Source: BPGX01 sp037447455
GTDB lineage: Bacteria > Bacteroidota > Bacteroidia > B-17B0 > Aurantibacillaceae
Assembly: GCA_037447455.1 (NCBI GenBank)
Contig: JBBIGQ010000002.1
Span: 124,001 to 188,000 of the forward strand
Length of the DNA: 64,000 nucleotides
Direction: 5' to 3'
This document shows, in pieces, positions 18,914 to 27,456 of the stretch. Numbering within the stretch: the first letter of the stretch is position 1; each line of letters starts with the position of its first letter. Made by a program: the position numbers and the translations under genes. The notes beneath the pieces were generated by a model. It saw only the letters and a list, made by a program, of their open reading frames with translations, ran no database searches and was not told the DNA's origin.

Positions 18914-19981
18914 TTAGCAAAGAATGAATATATTTTCTGGTTTTAAAACTACTTCTATTTGAGCGCCTTCTCTGAGCTCTATTTTAGATGTTTTTGTAAT
19001 GGGGAAATAAACCTCCAAATGTGTTTCTGTGTCTTTCAGATAAAAAAATAAATTATAATACTGATAATGACGGTGTATTTTTTTAATATAGCCAATGAGT
19101 TTATTTGGAATGTCCTGATATTCGCTTCTTTTTTCGGGCAACACAATACGCACATCTTCCGGCTTTATGGCAAATAATACTTTACCAGGAGGGATGTTGG
19201 AAGAAGACGAAAATGGAATCTGCAAAGTTGTATTTAGAGAGGGACAGGTGATAATTTGTGGCGAAGAAAAAAAGCCCTCAAAAATATTTTTGATTCCCAT
19301 AAATTTTGCTACTTCATAACGACGTGGAATAAAAAGTGTACTATGATTGTAGAATGTTTCATACCAGATACCGTGTATTAAGAAGTTGATTTCGTCTGCA
19401 ATAGAAAAAGCACCATCTATATCGTGAGTTACAAAAAGAATGGTGAGTTGATATTCTTTTTGTATATCTTTTAAGAAATAAAGGAACTCGTTTTTTAAGG
19501 TATAATGTATAGAAGCTGTTGGTTCATCCAGTAATAGAATTTTTCTACCGGCCACAATACTTCTTGCTAAGGCAATGCGCTGTATTTCTCCCCCACTCAG
19601 ATTTTGGATATTTCTTTTTAATAAATGTTGAATGTGCAGTTGCTCAGAGATGCGAAATGCGTCATTTAGGTTTTTATTTCCTTTTAACTGCAAGGGGAAG
19701 GTGATATTCTCGATAACAGAAAGATGTGGGAATAACACATTGTCTTGAGGTAAATATGCTATATTTCTATCTTGTGGTGGAAGAGTGCTAATCTCTTTGT
19801 TGTGGTAATAAATTTTTCCTGTAGTGGGTGTTAGTAATCCTGCCAACAACTCTAACAAAATAGTTTTGCCACTGCCACTTGGCCCAAGAATAGCGTGAAT
19901 TTTATTTTCCTCAAACAAATGAGAAATGCTATGTAACTTAAATGTATCCGTTTGATAAGATATATTTTTCAATTCAATCAT
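18914..19981 (-). CDS. modC: Molybdate ABC transporter ATP-binding protein
   Basis: A 355-residue ABC ATPase: Walker A GPSGSGKT, Q-loop LPQDNVLFPHLSV, signature LSGGEIQRIALARS and Walker B ILLLDEPTA. It has a C-terminal TOBE-type domain (about 250-355) as in ModC. It energises molybdate import with ModB and the ModA domain. It overlaps modB by 8 bp and is the last gene of the hemerythrin-moaA-mod operon. The nar promoter region follows. Confidence 0.9.
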   Translation of the reverse strand: MIELKNISYQTDTFKLHSISHLFEENKIHAILGPSGSGKTILLELLAGLLTPTTGKIYYHNKEISTLPPQDRNIAYLPQDNVLFPHLSVIENITFPLQLKGNKNLNDAFRISEQLHIQHLLKRNIQNLSGGEIQRIALARSIVAGRKILLLDEPTASIHYTLKNEFLYFLKDIQKEYQLTILFVTHDIDGAFSIADEINFLIHGIWYETFYNHSTLFIPRRYEVAKFMGIKNIFEGFFSSPQIITCPSLNTTLQIPFSSSSNIPPGKVLFAIKPEDVRIVLPEKRSEYQDIPNKLIGYIKKIHRHYQYYNLFFYLKDTETHLEVYFPITKTSKIELREGAQIEVVLKPENIFILC

Positions 19982-20756
19982 AAATGGATTTGTGACTCAG
20001 CCATCTAAAGATAGAAAGAGATAATAAACCTATCCATACTGACAATGCAATGAGAACAACCGTTCCTTCAATGTCTGCGGATGATAAATAAAGATAGATG
20101 GCCAGAGGGAGTGTTTCTGTTTTCATCGGCATAGTGCCTGCTACGGTAATGGTAGCACCAAATTCTCCAATAGATTTTGCCCACACGAGAATAAATGCAG
20201 CAAAAATTCCTTTTATAGAAAGAGGAATAGTAATTTTAGTAAATATTTGATATTCGGAAGCTCCTAATGTTTTTGCAATATCCTCGTATCGTGTGGGTAC
20301 TTCATCTATTATAGATTTCATAAGACGAATGGCTATTCCGACCGTAGAGATGATTTGCGCAATAATAATTCCGTTAACAGAAAAGACAATGGGGAAGAAA
20401 TGATTTTGGATATACCTGCCAGCAGAAGTATTCAAAAAAACCAATATCATTGCACCTAATGCAGCCGGTGAAACTACCAATGGTGTTTCTATTAGAATAT
20501 CCAGTACCGTTTTAAAATAAAATTTTTTTCTGCTCAATAAATAAGCTGTTGGTATAGCGATAATAGTGGACACACAGGCAACAATCGTAGCGGTAATGAT
20601 GCTTAATTTTAAAGCATGTAAAATGCGTTGAGAAGTGATGATTTCCAAAAACCTGTTTTTATCAAAAAAACTATACAATGATCCTATAAGTACCAAATAT
20701 ATCATAGGTACAAAAAGAAGAATCGGAAAGTATTTGAGGATGTTTTTGGGTAGCAT
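19974..20756 (-). CDS. modB: Molybdate ABC transporter permease
   Basis: A 260-residue inner-membrane permease with five to six hydrophobic segments. It contains the EAA loop that contacts the ATPase (YEDIAKTLGASEYQIFTKITIP) and the ModB-typical TPLVVSPAALGAMIL and KSIGEFGATITVAGTMP. The start at MLPKNILKYF is 7 bp after the modA stop; the frame extends further upstream, but that part overlaps modA and is hydrophilic. Confidence 0.92.
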   Translation of the reverse strand: MLPKNILKYFPILLFVPMIYLVLIGSLYSFFDKNRFLEIITSQRILHALKLSIITATIVACVSTIIAIPTAYLLSRKKFYFKTVLDILIETPLVVSPAALGAMILVFLNTSAGRYIQNHFFPIVFSVNGIIIAQIISTVGIAIRLMKSIIDEVPTRYEDIAKTLGASEYQIFTKITIPLSIKGIFAAFILVWAKSIGEFGATITVAGTMPMKTETLPLAIYLYLSSADIEGTVVLIALSVWIGLLSLSIFRWLSHKSIYD

Positions 20757-20763
20757 TTTGAAT

Positions 20764-22002
20764 TTATTTAAGAAGCCATGTATCGGGTAATTGATAAAAT
20801 CCTCCGATAGATTTGTGACCAATGGGACATCCGTCAATATCTTTATATTCAAACACTTCAGAAGTATCGGTCAGGTAATAGTATTTTCTATACACTTGCT
20901 TGGCTGCTGGGCTCATAAGAAAGTCAATAAATTGCTGAGCTAATACTTTGTTTTTTGTAAACTTAGAAATAGCTACCGGAATGTATCCAATACGAATAAT
21001 CTCATCTTTATGTAACCGGATATTTTTTATGCGAACAGAGTCCCAGTGCTGAAACACATTCCATCCTATCGCCACATCTACCATATTAAACGACACGAGA
21101 TTAGCCGTTTTTTCACAGCTTTCGGCAAAATTAAGGATGTTGCTTTTGAGTATTTTTTTTTCTTTTTCCGCCAATGTGTTTTCAATGATTTCAACGGCAT
21201 ACATACCTAAACACACATTTTCAGGATGCCCAATTCCTACTTTTACACCCGGTTGAGCCAGGTCCTTCAAAGAAGATATTTTTTTAGGATTATTTTTAGG
21301 GACAGATAGTTCCGGAATTAGATACATAAGACGTCTTTCTGTTTCCGGATAAATAATTCCAAGATTTTTTGCTTTTTCCATAAAATCCGATGAGCCGGGT
21401 AAATAAATGTCTCCCTTTTGAGACAAACACATTTGTGTAAGTAAAAAACCTGAACCGCCAAAAGTGGCGTATATCTTACTTCCCATTTGATGCTCAAAGA
21501 TGGTTATTATTTCTTCAATAGGGGGTTTGCTGGCTGCTCCACAAAAAACATATAATTCATTAGAGGGTGGAGACGAATCTGTTTTTTTATCTGAAAAAAC
21601 ACAGGATTGCAGAATCAACAGAAAGAAAAAGAATGTTGCCCCTTTCAGAATTTTGATGTACATCTTTTTAAAAAGATGATTGGTCTGAGTTTGTAATTTT
21701 TTTTCCAGCTTAATGTATTCCTGCAAAATTTTTTCCCCCTTTACTGTAAGCGTGGCACCACCTCCCGATTTTCCGCCTGCCTTTTTCTCAACAAGCAGAT
21801 GACCTGTCTGTTTGTTCATACTATTTATCAGGTCCCATGCCTTTTTATAAGACATGTTCAATTCTTTCGCAGCCGCACGAATACTTCCATTTTTTTTAAT
21901 AGACCTCAAAAGCAAAATTCTCCCACTTCCCAGAAAAGATTGTTGATTTTTATTGATCCATATTTTCACACAAATTTCAAAATTGTTTTTTTTCTTTTTC
22001 AT
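20764..22002 (-). CDS. ModE-type DNA-binding domain fused to molybdate-binding lipoprotein ModA
   Basis: One 412-codon frame. Residues about 15-112 form the ModE/LysR-type winged helix (LLRSIKKNGSIRAAAKELNM, SYKKAWDLINSMN, KSGGGATLTVKGEKIL). A second in-frame ATG (residue 114, base 21663) begins a classic lipoprotein signal with lipobox LQSC (Cys134). The rest is a ModA/WtpA-like binding protein (VFCGAASKPPIEEII, YATFGGSGFL, GVKVGIGHPENV). Either the two parts are made as one membrane-spanning regulator (DNA-binding domain inside, sensor outside, as in ToxR/CadC topology), or ModA is also translated from the internal start. No stop codon separates them. It precedes modB by 7 bp. The ModE effector-binding (TOBE/MOP) domain is absent. 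Confidence 0.85.
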   Translation of the reverse strand: MKKKKNNFEICVKIWINKNQQSFLGSGRILLLRSIKKNGSIRAAAKELNMSYKKAWDLINSMNKQTGHLLVEKKAGGKSGGGATLTVKGEKILQEYIKLEKKLQTQTNHLFKKMYIKILKGATFFFFLLILQSCVFSDKKTDSSPPSNELYVFCGAASKPPIEEIITIFEHQMGSKIYATFGGSGFLLTQMCLSQKGDIYLPGSSDFMEKAKNLGIIYPETERRLMYLIPELSVPKNNPKKISSLKDLAQPGVKVGIGHPENVCLGMYAVEIIENTLAEKEKKILKSNILNFAESCEKTANLVSFNMVDVAIGWNVFQHWDSVRIKNIRLHKDEIIRIGYIPVAISKFTKNKVLAQQFIDFLMSPAAKQVYRKYYYLTDTSEVFEYKDIDGCPIGHKSIGGFYQLPDTWLLK

Positions 22003-22045
22003 TTATATCGTTATGTATTTTAAAATATAACGCTTATTAAAAAAA

Positions 22046-23026
22046 TTATCCTCCTATTTCAATCATTTTTCTTTTAGAAAGTTTAGCATTGAGATGAGGA
22101 TCATAGAAATCTGGTAACCCTCCTCTGATTCTTGCTTTCATTTGAATATTTTGCTGAATAAGATAAATAATATCTTCCCCCTTTCTCAGTGGCGTTAATA
22201 AATCGGTTTCATTTTGAGCAAAGAGACAATTCCGAAGTTTTCCATCGGCTGTGAGTCGTATCCGGTTACAGGTGTCACAAAATGGATGAGAGACGGTACT
22301 AATGACAGCAAAAGTTCCTCTAAATCCTTCGATTTGAAAAGATTTGGAAGTACTATTAAGATGATCTTTTAACTTTAAAAGAGTATATCCTTTTTGTTGA
22401 ATGCTATTTAGTATTTCATTTAATTCCACTACATAATTTCTATTCCATTGGTTGGCTTCAAAGGGCATGTATTCTATAAATCTGACATGTACATCTAAAT
22501 GTTTGGTCCATTCAATAAATGGAATAATTTCATCATCGTTAAGGTTTTTTATTAATACAACATTAATTTTAGGATGCAAACCATAATTTGACATCAATAG
22601 AATGTTGTTATATATTTTATCAAAAGCATTCTTTCCTGTAATTTTCAGGAATTTTGCGGACTCTAATGTATCCAAGCTGATATTGATAGAAGTTAAGTTA
22701 AGCCGAACGAGTTCGGCAATGTATTTATCCAGGTAATATCCGTTTGTTGTAAGAGCCAGTTCAACTTTTAATTGGTGTAATTGTTCAACTATGGTTAAAA
22801 ACTCCGGATGAATGAGTGGTTCGCCGCCCGTGAGACGTATTTTTTTGACGCCTAATTGAACAAAAATTTGGGCTATCTGAAAAATTTCATCTGCCGTCAT
22901 GAGTTTTTCTTTCGGAAGAAAATGACAATTCTTTACAGGAATACAATACGAACAGGAAAAGTTACATTTATCTGTAATAGAAATGCGCAAGTAATCATGA
23001 ATACGATAATAGGAATCAATCAACAT
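22046..23026 (-). CDS. moaA: GTP 3',8-cyclase (Moco radical SAM enzyme)
   Basis: A 326-residue radical SAM protein catalysing the first step of Moco synthesis, from GTP to cyclic dehydro-GTP, which is then used by MoaC. The N-terminal cluster motif is CNFSCSYC and the SAM-binding segment is RLTGGEPL. The C-terminal second [4Fe-4S] site is seen in CDTCNRIRLTADGKLRNC. The protein ends in the functionally important Gly-Gly (MIEIGG). It lies 6 bp after the hemerythrin gene and upstream of modEA-modB-modC. Confidence 0.96.
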   Translation of the reverse strand: MLIDSYYRIHDYLRISITDKCNFSCSYCIPVKNCHFLPKEKLMTADEIFQIAQIFVQLGVKKIRLTGGEPLIHPEFLTIVEQLHQLKVELALTTNGYYLDKYIAELVRLNLTSINISLDTLESAKFLKITGKNAFDKIYNNILLMSNYGLHPKINVVLIKNLNDDEIIPFIEWTKHLDVHVRFIEYMPFEANQWNRNYVVELNEILNSIQQKGYTLLKLKDHLNSTSKSFQIEGFRGTFAVISTVSHPFCDTCNRIRLTADGKLRNCLFAQNETDLLTPLRKGEDIIYLIQQNIQMKARIRGGLPDFYDPHLNAKLSKRKMIEIGG

Positions 23027-23032
23027 TCTTTA

Positions 23033-23707
23033 TTATTTTATATGCTTTGCTACAGAAGCAAATTCTTCTTTGGTAAGAAATTTTACAGATTGGGGGAACA
23101 AAATGTTTTCCTCCTGATAAATGTGTACTCTTAAAAGATCTATGAATTCCATACCTTTATTAAAAACAATATCTGCTATCAGATTTCTGGATACATTATC
23201 AGGGATTCTTACATAAATGCCGAGCAGATTGAAAATCAATGAACCTACCTGAAGCATTTTCAAATGATCATCTTCCATCACATCAATAGATGTTTCATAT
23301 TGATGATTATTCATGTATTTGCTGTGTTCTCCACTCTTTAAGAGATATTTTTCAAGTAATGGAAAAAGAAATTTATCTTCTTTTTGATGATGAGGGATTA
23401 ATTGATTATCAAAGAAGTTAAAAAACTCTTTAAACGTTGCAGAAAGTTCAGGGGTATATTTAAATCCACTTTCCTTAAATTGTACCAATGCGTTTTGAAA
23501 TTTTTCCAGATGTTGAATAGCTTGTTTGTGTTCCTCTACCAGCTTTCTTATCGGTGAAGGCAGTTTGTCATAGGGTACTTCTTCTATTTTTGAAGGGGGC
23601 TGAAAATAATCCGGCGGACTCATAGGAGATATACCATCATCCTCTACAGATTTTTCCATAATTCTTTTAATTTTGTCAGACGATTGTTGTTGAATATTAT
23701 CTTGCAT
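23033..23707 (-). CDS. Hemerythrin-domain protein
   Basis: A 224-residue cytoplasmic protein. The second half is a hemerythrin-like four-helix bundle with ligand-type motifs HKQAIQHLEKF, HHQKEDKFLFPLLE, EDDHLKMLQ and HIYQEENILFP, expected to bind a di-iron centre. The first 50 residues are proline- and acid-rich without a recognised domain. Relatives (ScdA/YtfE/NorA class) handle NO or iron-sulfur repair during denitrification. As first gene of the moaA-mod operon and under the FNR-like box, a role in NO/O2 handling is plausible but not shown. An ATG 9 bp upstream (23716) is an alternative start. Confidence 0.8.
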   Translation of the reverse strand: MQDNIQQQSSDKIKRIMEKSVEDDGISPMSPPDYFQPPSKIEEVPYDKLPSPIRKLVEEHKQAIQHLEKFQNALVQFKESGFKYTPELSATFKEFFNFFDNQLIPHHQKEDKFLFPLLEKYLLKSGEHSKYMNNHQYETSIDVMEDDHLKMLQVGSLIFNLLGIYVRIPDNVSRNLIADIVFNKGMEFIDLLRVHIYQEENILFPQSVKFLTKEEFASVAKHIK

Positions 23708-23722
23708 AAAAAGCATTTAGTG

Positions 23723-23730
23723 CAAATATA
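23723..23730 (-). promoter_or_regulatory. -7 promoter element of the hemerythrin-moaA-mod operon
   Basis: TATATTTG on the minus strand, a perfect TAnnTTTG, 15 bp before the gene start. The box centre is 37.5 bp upstream of its last G, one base off the usual spacing. Confidence 0.65.
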
Positions 23731-23754
23731 CAAGAGAATTATAGTAATAGAAAA

Positions 23755-23766
23755 TGACCTATATCA
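23755..23766. promoter_or_regulatory. FNR-like box TGACCTATATCA shared by hemerythrin operon and moaE
   Basis: One mismatch from TGAT-N4-ATCA, in the symmetrical context ATGACCTATATCAT. It sits between two divergent -7 elements (37.5 and 36.5 bp to their last G), so one bound dimer could activate both directions. Confidence 0.6.
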
Positions 23767-23789
23767 TATTTTGTTTTTACCTTTTTTAC

Positions 23790-23797
23790 GACCTTTG
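23790..23797 (+). promoter_or_regulatory. -7 promoter element of moaE
   Basis: GACCTTTG keeps the invariant A and TTTG of TAnnTTTG, with one mismatch. Its last G is 36.5 bp from the FNR-like box centre, and the moaE ATG follows 20 bp later. Confidence 0.55.
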
Positions 23798-23816
23798 TAA
23801 AAATAAATTTTTCAAT

Positions 23817-24248
23817 ATGAAAAATATCTTCGTAAAAGGCGCCATACCTCCCACTATAATATCTGAAATGATTGCAAAACATTCCTTAAAAACAGATATT
23901 GGAGCACATGCTATTTTTTTAGGGCAGGTACGCGCTGATGAAATAAATGGTAAGAAAGTGATTGGAATAGAATATGGCGCTTATGGTGCCATGGCAGAAA
24001 AAACACTACATGAAATTAGAGAAGAATGTTTCAGAAAATTTGAAGTAACTTGTTTACATATCTATCACAGTATAGGATTTGTAAAAACAGGTGAACTTTC
24101 TTTATGTGTATTTGTATCTTCAAAACATAGAAAAGCTTCCTTTGAGGCCTGTGAATGGATTGTAGAACAGATTAAAAAAAGAGTGCCTATTTTTGGAAAA
24201 GAAGTGTTAGACAATCAAGAATATCAATGGAAAGAAAATAATTTTTAA
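23817..24248 (+). CDS. moaE: MoaE, large subunit of molybdopterin synthase
   Basis: A 143-residue catalytic subunit that transfers sulfur from MoaD thiocarboxylate to precursor Z. Recognised motifs are GAHAIFLGQVRADEING, IEYGAYGAMAEKTL and the C-terminal FEACEWIVEQIKKRVPIFGKE with the conserved catalytic lysines. An upstream in-frame ATG (23754) lies before the predicted promoter element, so the ATG at 23817 is preferred. It is convergent with the following gene; the two stop codons are adjacent. Confidence 0.95.
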   Translation: MKNIFVKGAIPPTIISEMIAKHSLKTDIGAHAIFLGQVRADEINGKKVIGIEYGAYGAMAEKTLHEIREECFRKFEVTCLHIYHSIGFVKTGELSLCVFVSSKHRKASFEACEWIVEQIKKRVPIFGKEVLDNQEYQWKENNF

Positions 24249-25268
24249 TTATTTATACTTAATATTCACTAAAAGAGACGAATCTGTAAGAGTTAAGAGA
24301 AAATTCTTTAAATCTATTTTCTCTTGCTCTGTAAGTTGTAAGCCCGTTTGCAAGCGATTATATTTCATCATAATTGGATCTAGTGTTGGAGAGTATTTTA
24401 TTCCATGGTCATAAAAATCAATAATCTCTTCTAATGTTTGGAATCTTCCATCATGCATATAAGGTGCAGTAAGGGCAACATTTATTAATGATGGAACCTT
24501 AAACTTTCCTTTATCTGGTGGATAATGTGTATATTGATATAATCCCCAATTTGAAGAAGTAAACATACTATCTAATCCGATGTTTCTAAACGAATTATCT
24601 GTCATTAAAGGTAATGCATGACAATGAAAACAATCGCCTTTTTCTGTTGTAAAGATATTTAATCCGTTAAATTCTGAATCACTTAGGATGGCTTCTCCCC
24701 TTAAATATCGCTCAAACTTTGAATTACCACTCACAATAGTCGCTATAAACTGTGCCAGACATTCGGCTATTTTTTCATTCGTTATTTCATCTGTGCCGTA
24801 TGCTTTACAAAAAAGATTCTTGTACTCTTCATCATTTTGAATAGCTGCAGGATTGGTATTGAAAAAATCATTTACTTCAAAACGCATAACATCTAATAAT
24901 CCTGTTTGTACTTTACCTTTCCATAAAAAATTTTTATTAAATACCAAATTTATGTGTGGCAATGAATTCACAGAAGGATTACTAAACGACTGGCTTTGAA
25001 CATGGCAGGAAGAACAATTTTTACCAAAAGAAGATATTCGTAAATCATAATACAATTTCTTCCCTAATTCCACTTTAGCTTTTTTAAGATTAATTTTATT
25101 GCAGGCAGGAATATCTGGAAAATATAAGGGAATATTTAAATCATAAGAACTTGTATCAAGTGTACAAACATTGGCATTTACTTCTGTTAAATCATTTTTC
25201 TTTTTGCATTCTTCAAAAAGAAAAATACTCCCTAAAATGACTATTATACCAATATTTGTTCTGCACAT
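24249..25268 (-). CDS. Diheme cytochrome c peroxidase-family lipoprotein (MauG/MbnH-like)
   Basis: A 339-residue exported lipoprotein (signal with Cys21 in FLFEEC). It has two c-heme motifs, CSSCH at 85-89 and CFHCH in the second domain, and the family segments RISSFGKNC and APYMHDGRFQTLEEIIDFYDHG. MauG/MbnH relatives oxidise residues in partner proteins through high-valent heme. The neighbour two bases upstream is an MbnP-like protein, the known partner of MbnH in methanotrophs, so this is more likely an MbnH-type protein-modifying enzyme than a plain H2O2 peroxidase. It is the last gene of the narK-mbnP-mbnH operon. Confidence 0.8.
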   Translation of the reverse strand: MCRTNIGIIVILGSIFLFEECKKKNDLTEVNANVCTLDTSSYDLNIPLYFPDIPACNKINLKKAKVELGKKLYYDLRISSFGKNCSSCHVQSQSFSNPSVNSLPHINLVFNKNFLWKGKVQTGLLDVMRFEVNDFFNTNPAAIQNDEEYKNLFCKAYGTDEITNEKIAECLAQFIATIVSGNSKFERYLRGEAILSDSEFNGLNIFTTEKGDCFHCHALPLMTDNSFRNIGLDSMFTSSNWGLYQYTHYPPDKGKFKVPSLINVALTAPYMHDGRFQTLEEIIDFYDHGIKYSPTLDPIMMKYNRLQTGLQLTEQEKIDLKNFLLTLTDSSLLVNIKYK

Positions 25269-25270
25269 TG

Positions 25271-25981
25271 TTATTTCAATTGCGTTATTCTAAAACATGT
25301 TCTGCCGTTCTCATTAATAATCTGCATTAAACTATCTATTCCCATAGAATAATTAGCAGCCGACACTTTATAGCACTGTTTACCATTAAACCATTGTTCT
25401 ACTTTATGTTCAATTAATAATGTATGATTACTCTTTGTTATGTGAATCGGATACTTTAGAACAATTTTAATGGGCTTTAGCATATTTCCTCCCGTGTGCA
25501 TAGCAAACCCTGTAGGCATTGTGTTTTTTCTATAATATCCTTCTAATTTAAGAAAATGAAAGCCACCTCCCATCATCATTGGCCATTGCATAGAAACAAT
25601 ATCCATATTCAAAGAATCATAAGGATGATTATCTCCTAATGTAAAAGACAGAGAATCGTAATATAATCCACTTATTGAATCTAATTCTAAAATAATTTTA
25701 TTTTGACGAGGATTAATGTAAAACGAATGATTTTGCTTAAAAGAATTGTTCTTTGAATACAAAATAACATTACTTACAATATATTCAATTTTAGATACCG
25801 AGATGGTATCCGAATTACAGGTTGAATAAATTAGTGTATCCCAAAGAATATTCTTGTCATTATATGTATGTACAAATTCTAGATACAATTTAGATTTCCA
25901 TGGTACAATTACGTCCTTATTACAAGACGTAAAGAATAATAAAATAAAAAGAAATGCTATAACAGCATTATTAACCTGCAT
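25271..25981 (-). CDS. MbnP-like copper-binding lipoprotein
   Basis: A 236-residue lipoprotein (signal with lipobox LLFFTSC). The beta-rich body resembles the MbnP family: SVSKIEYIVSNVILYS, then QWPMMMGGGFHFLKLEG with Trp, Met and His suited to a copper site, and FAMHTGG. In methanotrophs MbnH converts an MbnP tryptophan to kynurenine and MbnP binds copper; that is family knowledge. The start at ATG 25981 gives a proper signal peptide and overlaps the narK 3' end by 11 bp; the frame is open further upstream inside narK. A role in copper supply (for example to NosZ) is inference. Confidence 0.75.
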   Translation of the reverse strand: MQVNNAVIAFLFILLFFTSCNKDVIVPWKSKLYLEFVHTYNDKNILWDTLIYSTCNSDTISVSKIEYIVSNVILYSKNNSFKQNHSFYINPRQNKIILELDSISGLYYDSLSFTLGDNHPYDSLNMDIVSMQWPMMMGGGFHFLKLEGYYRKNTMPTGFAMHTGGNMLKPIKIVLKYPIHITKSNHTLLIEHKVEQWFNGKQCYKVSAANYSMGIDSLMQIINENGRTCFRITQLK

Positions 25982-27362
25982 AAGTAGTTTTCGCCTTATC
26001 CCACCATGTTCCACCACTATTGCCTCTATCATATCTCTCTCCGTTTTTGCTGTAATAATGCTTCCAATTCAAAAAAGTAGCAATGATATAGAATACAATA
26101 GCCCCCCAGAAAAAGGGCTTAGCACTGCCATAAGATTTAATGGAAGCACCTATCAACGTATTAAAAATAAAAGGCCCAAACGCCGCAATTGCCGCCGTAA
26201 ACCCAATCACTCCTGCTGCTTTCCTTGGATTAAACGCAAATGCAATGGGGAACTGTCTGAAAGTGGAAGCATTACCGATACCTGTAAAGAAAAATAATAA
26301 TAACATTAGAGCGACAAACATAGGGAAACTATCCAGCGATGTAGGTATTAGCGTCCCACTAAAAATCATGAGCAGTGAAATTAAAATCAATCCTAAACCG
26401 GAAACCAATGTAAACAATGCCCCGCCCCATTTATCCGAAGGAGAACCAAATATTACCCGTAGTAAAGATCCAATGAGAGGCCCATAAAAAGCATACTTCA
26501 AGGGATCTGGCGCATTTTCAAAAGAACCATATATTTCTTTTATCATTAAAGGAAAGGCCGCCGAAAAACCTGCAAAAGAACCAAACGTCATAATATAAAT
26601 AATCGTACAATACCAGGTATGTTTATCACTAAAAATATCCAATTGTTCCTTGAAACTCGCCTTAACAGGAACACTTTTTAAAGTAAACCATGCTATAATA
26701 CCAATAATCACAAGAAACGGTACATAAATAAAAGCGGCATTTTGTAACCAGATTTGTTTGACCACTTCCCCTTTATGAAATTCCTGAGGACCACCAATAA
26801 GGGAACCAAAAACAGCAACCCCCAAAATCCATGGCGTAATAAATTGAACCACCGATACCCCAAAGTTTCCTATACCCGCTTGTATTCCCAGAGCTACTCC
26901 CTGCAAACGTTTTGGGAAAAATAAACTTGTGGACGGCATATAGGAAGAAAAATCTCCCCCACCCAGCCCACATAAAAACGAAATTGCTAAAAACTCACCA
27001 AAACTGGTGGTAGGATCATTGATTGCTTTTACTAACCATAACATGGGAATAACTTTTAGAAAAATAGTAGTAGTGATAACGTGTCTCGTACCATAAAGTG
27101 GAATAAGAAATGTATGGATGATTCTTAAAATTCCACCCGATAAACCAGGCATTGCCGCCAACCAAAATAATTCCATTGGACTAAATTTAAAACCAATTCC
27201 CGGAAGCCGAACTACCACAGCACTAATCACAAACCATGTAGCAAATGAAAACAATAGCGCTGTGGTTGTAACAATTAAAGTTTTCCATCCTCTTTCTTTT
27301 CCGCCTTCCTTTTCCCAAAAATCAATGTTTTCGGGTTCCCATTTTGTAAGCCATGTTGACAT
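25971..27362 (-). CDS. narK: Nitrate/nitrite transporter, E. coli NarK type
   Basis: A 463-residue MFS transporter with about 12 hydrophobic helices. The N-terminus (WEPENIDFWEKEGG) and the segments FWLAAMPGLSGGILRI, GLGGGDFSSYMPSTSLFFP and GIQAGIGNFGVSVVQF match the NarK nitrate/nitrite antiporter class, including the glycine-rich nitrate signature. It exports nitrite from, or imports nitrate to, the cytoplasmic NarG. Its own promoter has a perfect FNR-like box. mbnP and mbnH follow on the same transcript. Confidence 0.92.
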   Translation of the reverse strand: MSTWLTKWEPENIDFWEKEGGKERGWKTLIVTTTALLFSFATWFVISAVVVRLPGIGFKFSPMELFWLAAMPGLSGGILRIIHTFLIPLYGTRHVITTTIFLKVIPMLWLVKAINDPTTSFGEFLAISFLCGLGGGDFSSYMPSTSLFFPKRLQGVALGIQAGIGNFGVSVVQFITPWILGVAVFGSLIGGPQEFHKGEVVKQIWLQNAAFIYVPFLVIIGIIAWFTLKSVPVKASFKEQLDIFSDKHTWYCTIIYIMTFGSFAGFSAAFPLMIKEIYGSFENAPDPLKYAFYGPLIGSLLRVIFGSPSDKWGGALFTLVSGLGLILISLLMIFSGTLIPTSLDSFPMFVALMLLLFFFTGIGNASTFRQFPIAFAFNPRKAAGVIGFTAAIAAFGPFIFNTLIGASIKSYGSAKPFFWGAIVFYIIATFLNWKHYYSKNGERYDRGNSGGTWWDKAKTTYAG

Positions 27363-27408
27363 AAAAATTGTTTTTAAAGGTTATTATGTAAGTACCTATT
27401 TTTTGCAG

Positions 27409-27416
27409 CAAAGTTC
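27409..27416 (-). promoter_or_regulatory. -7-like element of narK (antiporter type)
   Basis: GAACTTTG keeps TTTG but not the leading TA of the consensus. It is kept because its last G is exactly 36.5 bp from the FNR-like box centre, as at nar and the fnr-like gene. Confidence 0.5.
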
Positions 27417-27439
27417 CCTATAATTATTCCTGCATAAAA

Positions 27440-27451
27440 TGATTTTTATCA
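27440..27451. promoter_or_regulatory. FNR-like box TGATTTTTATCA upstream of narK
   Basis: A perfect TGAT-N4-ATCA site in ATGATTTTTATCAG, in the 94-bp gap between the porin gene and narK. Confidence 0.7.
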
Positions 27452-27456
27452 GATAC

